This document shows positions 33,084 to 35,334 of a stretch of 35,334 nucleotides of DNA, piece by piece. Made by a program: the position numbers and the translations under genes. The notes beneath the pieces were generated by a model. That model saw nothing but the letters and a program-made list of their open reading frames with translations, did no database searches and had not been told where the DNA came from. The stretch's first letter is position 1. Each line of letters starts with the position of its first letter. This stretch comes from Fusarium oxysporum f. sp. lycopersici 4287 (Eukaryota; Ascomycota; Sordariomycetes; Hypocreales; Nectriaceae). Location of the stretch: NCBI RefSeq assembly GCF_000149955.1, contig NW_017264847.1:1-35334 (forward strand). Direction: 5' to 3'.

Positions 33084-33779
33084 ATGGTCAGGCCTCACGA
33101 AATGATCAACATGCTATGGCAGCCTCCCAGCACGCGTCGGGGGAGGATTCGTCGCTTTGAGAAGCTTGATAAAACTCCTCCCGAAAACTCAAAGTACTAC
33201 GGTCACTGGGGTTACACTATCTATCGCACGCACTATAGTCTCGAGTCCGATAAGCGATGGGATACGCCGCTTGACGCTTTAAAACGGCAAACTATGCTTG
33301 CAGTTGGTTATTATCAAGACATGCCCTTTGAAGATGAGCTGATGCACCAGCAGGCCGATTTCTTACCAAAAACCTGGTATTATCAAAGCCAAAAAGAATA
33401 TTCGGATGATATCAAGCGAATAAAAGACTTGTTCCATCTTGATATTCGTGAGGATTCATCACTCAACGGCTTGGGAGTCCATGAGATCCGCGAAATGTGC
33501 CTTCGTGATAGACCCGAGGAAGAAGAAGCCATGGCAAGGCGTCGGTTCAGATTCGTTCTTCTTGCCGATAGAGCAGTATTTAAAGCTATGGAAAGCGGCG
33601 AGTTTGTCGTTAAGGCAGTCTCATATAACTGGGAGGATGGCTGGAATAATTGGGGCTGGATGAGAATACCAACAGGATATCTGCTTGAGCTTTGGCACTC
33701 GCTCATGGGAAGGGACGATAATTACCATAGGGTGCTATCTTTCGATGGTCCAGAGGAGGACCTAGAGGAGTACATCTGA
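33084..33779 (+). CDS. Fusarium-type 'YYGHWG' family protein, unknown function
   Basis: A single exon of 231 residues. I recognise the expanded family found in Fusarium genomes by YYGHWGYTIYRTHYS near residue 38, the HLDIRED block, RFRFVLLADRAVF and FVVKAVSYNWEDGWNNWGWM followed by IPTGYLLELW and SFDGPEEDLEEYI. No catalytic motif, signal peptide or membrane segment is seen, and no function is known to me. After the stop TGA (33777-33779) the same frame runs on for 31 codons beginning PGAWD to a TAG at 33873-33875. Relatives, as I recall, have Trp-Pro-Gly at this place, so the TGA may replace a TGG and shorten the protein slightly. The body is intact. Confidence 0.7.
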   Translation: MVRPHEMINMLWQPPSTRRGRIRRFEKLDKTPPENSKYYGHWGYTIYRTHYSLESDKRWDTPLDALKRQTMLAVGYYQDMPFEDELMHQQADFLPKTWYYQSQKEYSDDIKRIKDLFHLDIREDSSLNGLGVHEIREMCLRDRPEEEEAMARRRFRFVLLADRAVFKAMESGEFVVKAVSYNWEDGWNNWGWMRIPTGYLLELWHSLMGRDDNYHRVLSFDGPEEDLEEYI

Positions 33780-34348
33780 CCTGGTGCCTGGGACACAGAA
33801 CCGACAAGCGAATGCTCCGAAATACGAGAATGCATTCACTACACCAACCAAAAGTACCCAGGAAACCCTGTATAGATTGAAGGCACTTACTATGCTGATC
33901 GTCACAAAGAACAAGTTGTCCTCACCAAGAACACATAACTGATTACCAAATGGCCCGTTCTCAAGACAATCTAACCCGACCGTACATCTGATGCAAGCTT
34001 AAGCCACTCTCAAAATAGCAGTACACATACAGCGACGGCAAAATTTAATAATAACACGCGTAGCACTGACTTCGCTACATCTACCAAACAAGTGCATTTC
34101 ATTGTCACCGCCAAGAGCAATGGAAAAGCACCAGTGAGTCAACTCGAAGCTATGAAAAAAGGCCCAAGAAGAAGAAAGATCGCCAAATCGTTTCCTTTGC
34201 CACTAAGGCCTCCGAGTTCTATAGTCCCAATCTGTGAGAATGTGAAAGAAAGGAATCTTTTCTTTCAATGAGTTGAGCGTTTCCAACACCTGATTTGCAT
34301 AAGGGTCATCCGTGTGCTCACAGATATTTCTCGTCTCAGCTACGGTCG
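33780..34348. other. Intergenic, no gene seen
   Basis: This region lies between the unknown-family gene and the chitinase remnant, which converge on it. Beyond the 31-codon continuation noted for the preceding gene, nothing is recognised. Confidence 0.5.
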
Positions 34349-35334
34349 CTAGCAAAAGCCTTTGGTGCGAACAACGGCTATTTCGTACCAGTCAGTGAGC
34401 CACTCCATGAAGAAATCTGCGATATTGGCTTGGACATCTGGGTACACGAGCTTCCACACATGGTTTGGGCTGTGAACAACTGATTCTACATGCCATTCAA
34501 GATATTCGTCATTTTCCCATGAACATTTGGGCCGGTGTTAGTATTCATATACTCAAATGAAGCGATGGCTGAGCGCAAAATCGCCAGGGCATCGTTAGGT
34601 CTTGACTCCGTTTTTTCCAAGCGGTTCTCGTACGCCATGGGGTCGTTGTTCTGCATTATCTAGAAGGCGTTGGTTAGCCATGTCATGATGTCGACTCCCT
34701 CTCAGTGTTTCTTGAATAGACATACCGCGCCTTCAACCACGTTCAGGAGCTGCTCAGTAATATTGAAGTTTCTGTCATCTGCATAGCTACCCAAGCACTC
34801 GAAAAGACGATCGAATAGTTTGGTGTTATCAAAATTGGGATTGCCAGGGATAGGGACCCAAAATTTCCGGAAACGGTCTGACTCTCCTAGTGGCGGTATG
34901 GCTTCAGAACATGCTATAGGGACGGCACCACTTCTGGCTGGCCTTCCGCTGGCTAGACTGTTAAATTGAAGTTAGCAACGATGTGACCTTGGAACGCTGA
35001 AGTAATTGCCGTACAATCCTGCGGTTACATACTTAAAGAACTTCTTCAGAAGGCCCTTACTAAAGGGATACTCGGCTAGTCCTGTGTATCAGTGGCAGCA
35101 ATTCAGAGGCACGGAAGACATAGTCTGAAACCTAATAGTCCTGAGACCGTTTCATATTCCTTTGGGTTTCATTCTCATGTCGGAGCAATTATCGGGGTCC
35201 TCGAATTCGGCAGTGTTCTGAAGACCATCATGGTCGCTGGGCAATTTGTTGACAGGAGGATTCGCAGGTACTATAACCTCGAGTTGAAACTATTGCTGCC
35301 GTCAGGAGCTATCAATTCTATGAACTCGAGCTTG
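34349..35334 (-). pseudogene. Class V chitinase (GH18) C-terminal remnant, 5' part outside window
   Basis: Read on the minus strand from the window edge, coding pieces follow in order: LPSDHDGLQNTAEFEDPDNCSD, split here as the LPSDHDGL block and the DPDNCSDM block; then YETVSGLLG, AEYPFSKGLLKKFF, PIPGNPNF, KLFDRLFECLGSYADD, LAILRSAIASFEYMN and ADFFMEWLTDWYE. This is the layout of the region C-terminal to the GH18 barrel in fungal class V (killer-toxin-like) chitinases. Introns fit at 35082-35131, 34958-35032 and 34660-34725. Lesions are a frame change at the AAA run 35287-35289, another at 35159-35160, a stop TAG at 34486-34488 and a frame change near 34455-34460. With four breaks the gene is almost certainly dead. 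The catalytic barrel is not in the window. Confidence 0.6.

Overview
The window is nuclear DNA of a filamentous ascomycete, most likely a Fusarium-type hypocrealean. The evidence is short introns of 46-94 nt with GTRNGT donors, CTAAC/CTGAC branch sites and closely spaced genes. The gene content also fits: a HET-domain protein, a fungal ankyrin/CorA-like protein, GH115, CE12, a class V chitinase and a Fusarium-type 'YYGHWG' family protein. Assignment to Fusarium rests on memory of families; no search was run. The sequence is a draft scaffold with two N gaps (28127-28672 and 31849-32132).

Layout. 1-540 is very AT-rich and looks RIP-mutated. 793-2437 (+) is an APC-type amino acid/choline permease, convergent with 3446-5707 (-), a peroxisomal-type copper amine oxidase with a one-base frameshift. 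7137-9121 (+) is a decayed ankyrin/CorA-like membrane protein gene. 9239-11134 (-) is a HET-domain protein, divergent from a small helical protein (11681-12142, +). That gene is convergent with a five-exon helical protein (12276-13858, -). 15443-17205 (+) is a cytochrome P450, followed by a multi-pass membrane protein (17751-18509, +) that may be a membrane terpene cyclase. 18642-19419 (-) is a rhamnogalacturonan acetylesterase, 19939-21871 (-) is adenylosuccinate lyase in ten exons, and 23567-24527 (+) is a secreted GH17 glucanase. 24720-27869 (-) is a GH115 alpha-glucuronidase with an apparent one-base insertion. 28673-29827 (-) is the 5' part of a HAD/class II terpene cyclase fusion cut by the first gap. 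29828-33083 is AT-rich and gene-free, with the second gap. 33084-33779 (+) is a family protein of unknown function, possibly cut short by a stop. 34349-35334 (-) is a broken C-terminal piece of a class V chitinase.

How the genes fit together. One housekeeping gene (adenylosuccinate lyase) sits among accessory functions: uptake and oxidation of amines, pectin and xylan side-chain removal, glucan remodelling, self/non-self recognition (HET) and terpenoid-type metabolism. No contiguous biosynthetic cluster is demonstrated. The two most interesting loci are the HAD-DxDTT terpene cyclase and the P450/membrane-protein pair. Three genes plus the chitinase remnant carry apparent single-base indels, so either decay of an accessory region or base-level assembly errors must be considered.
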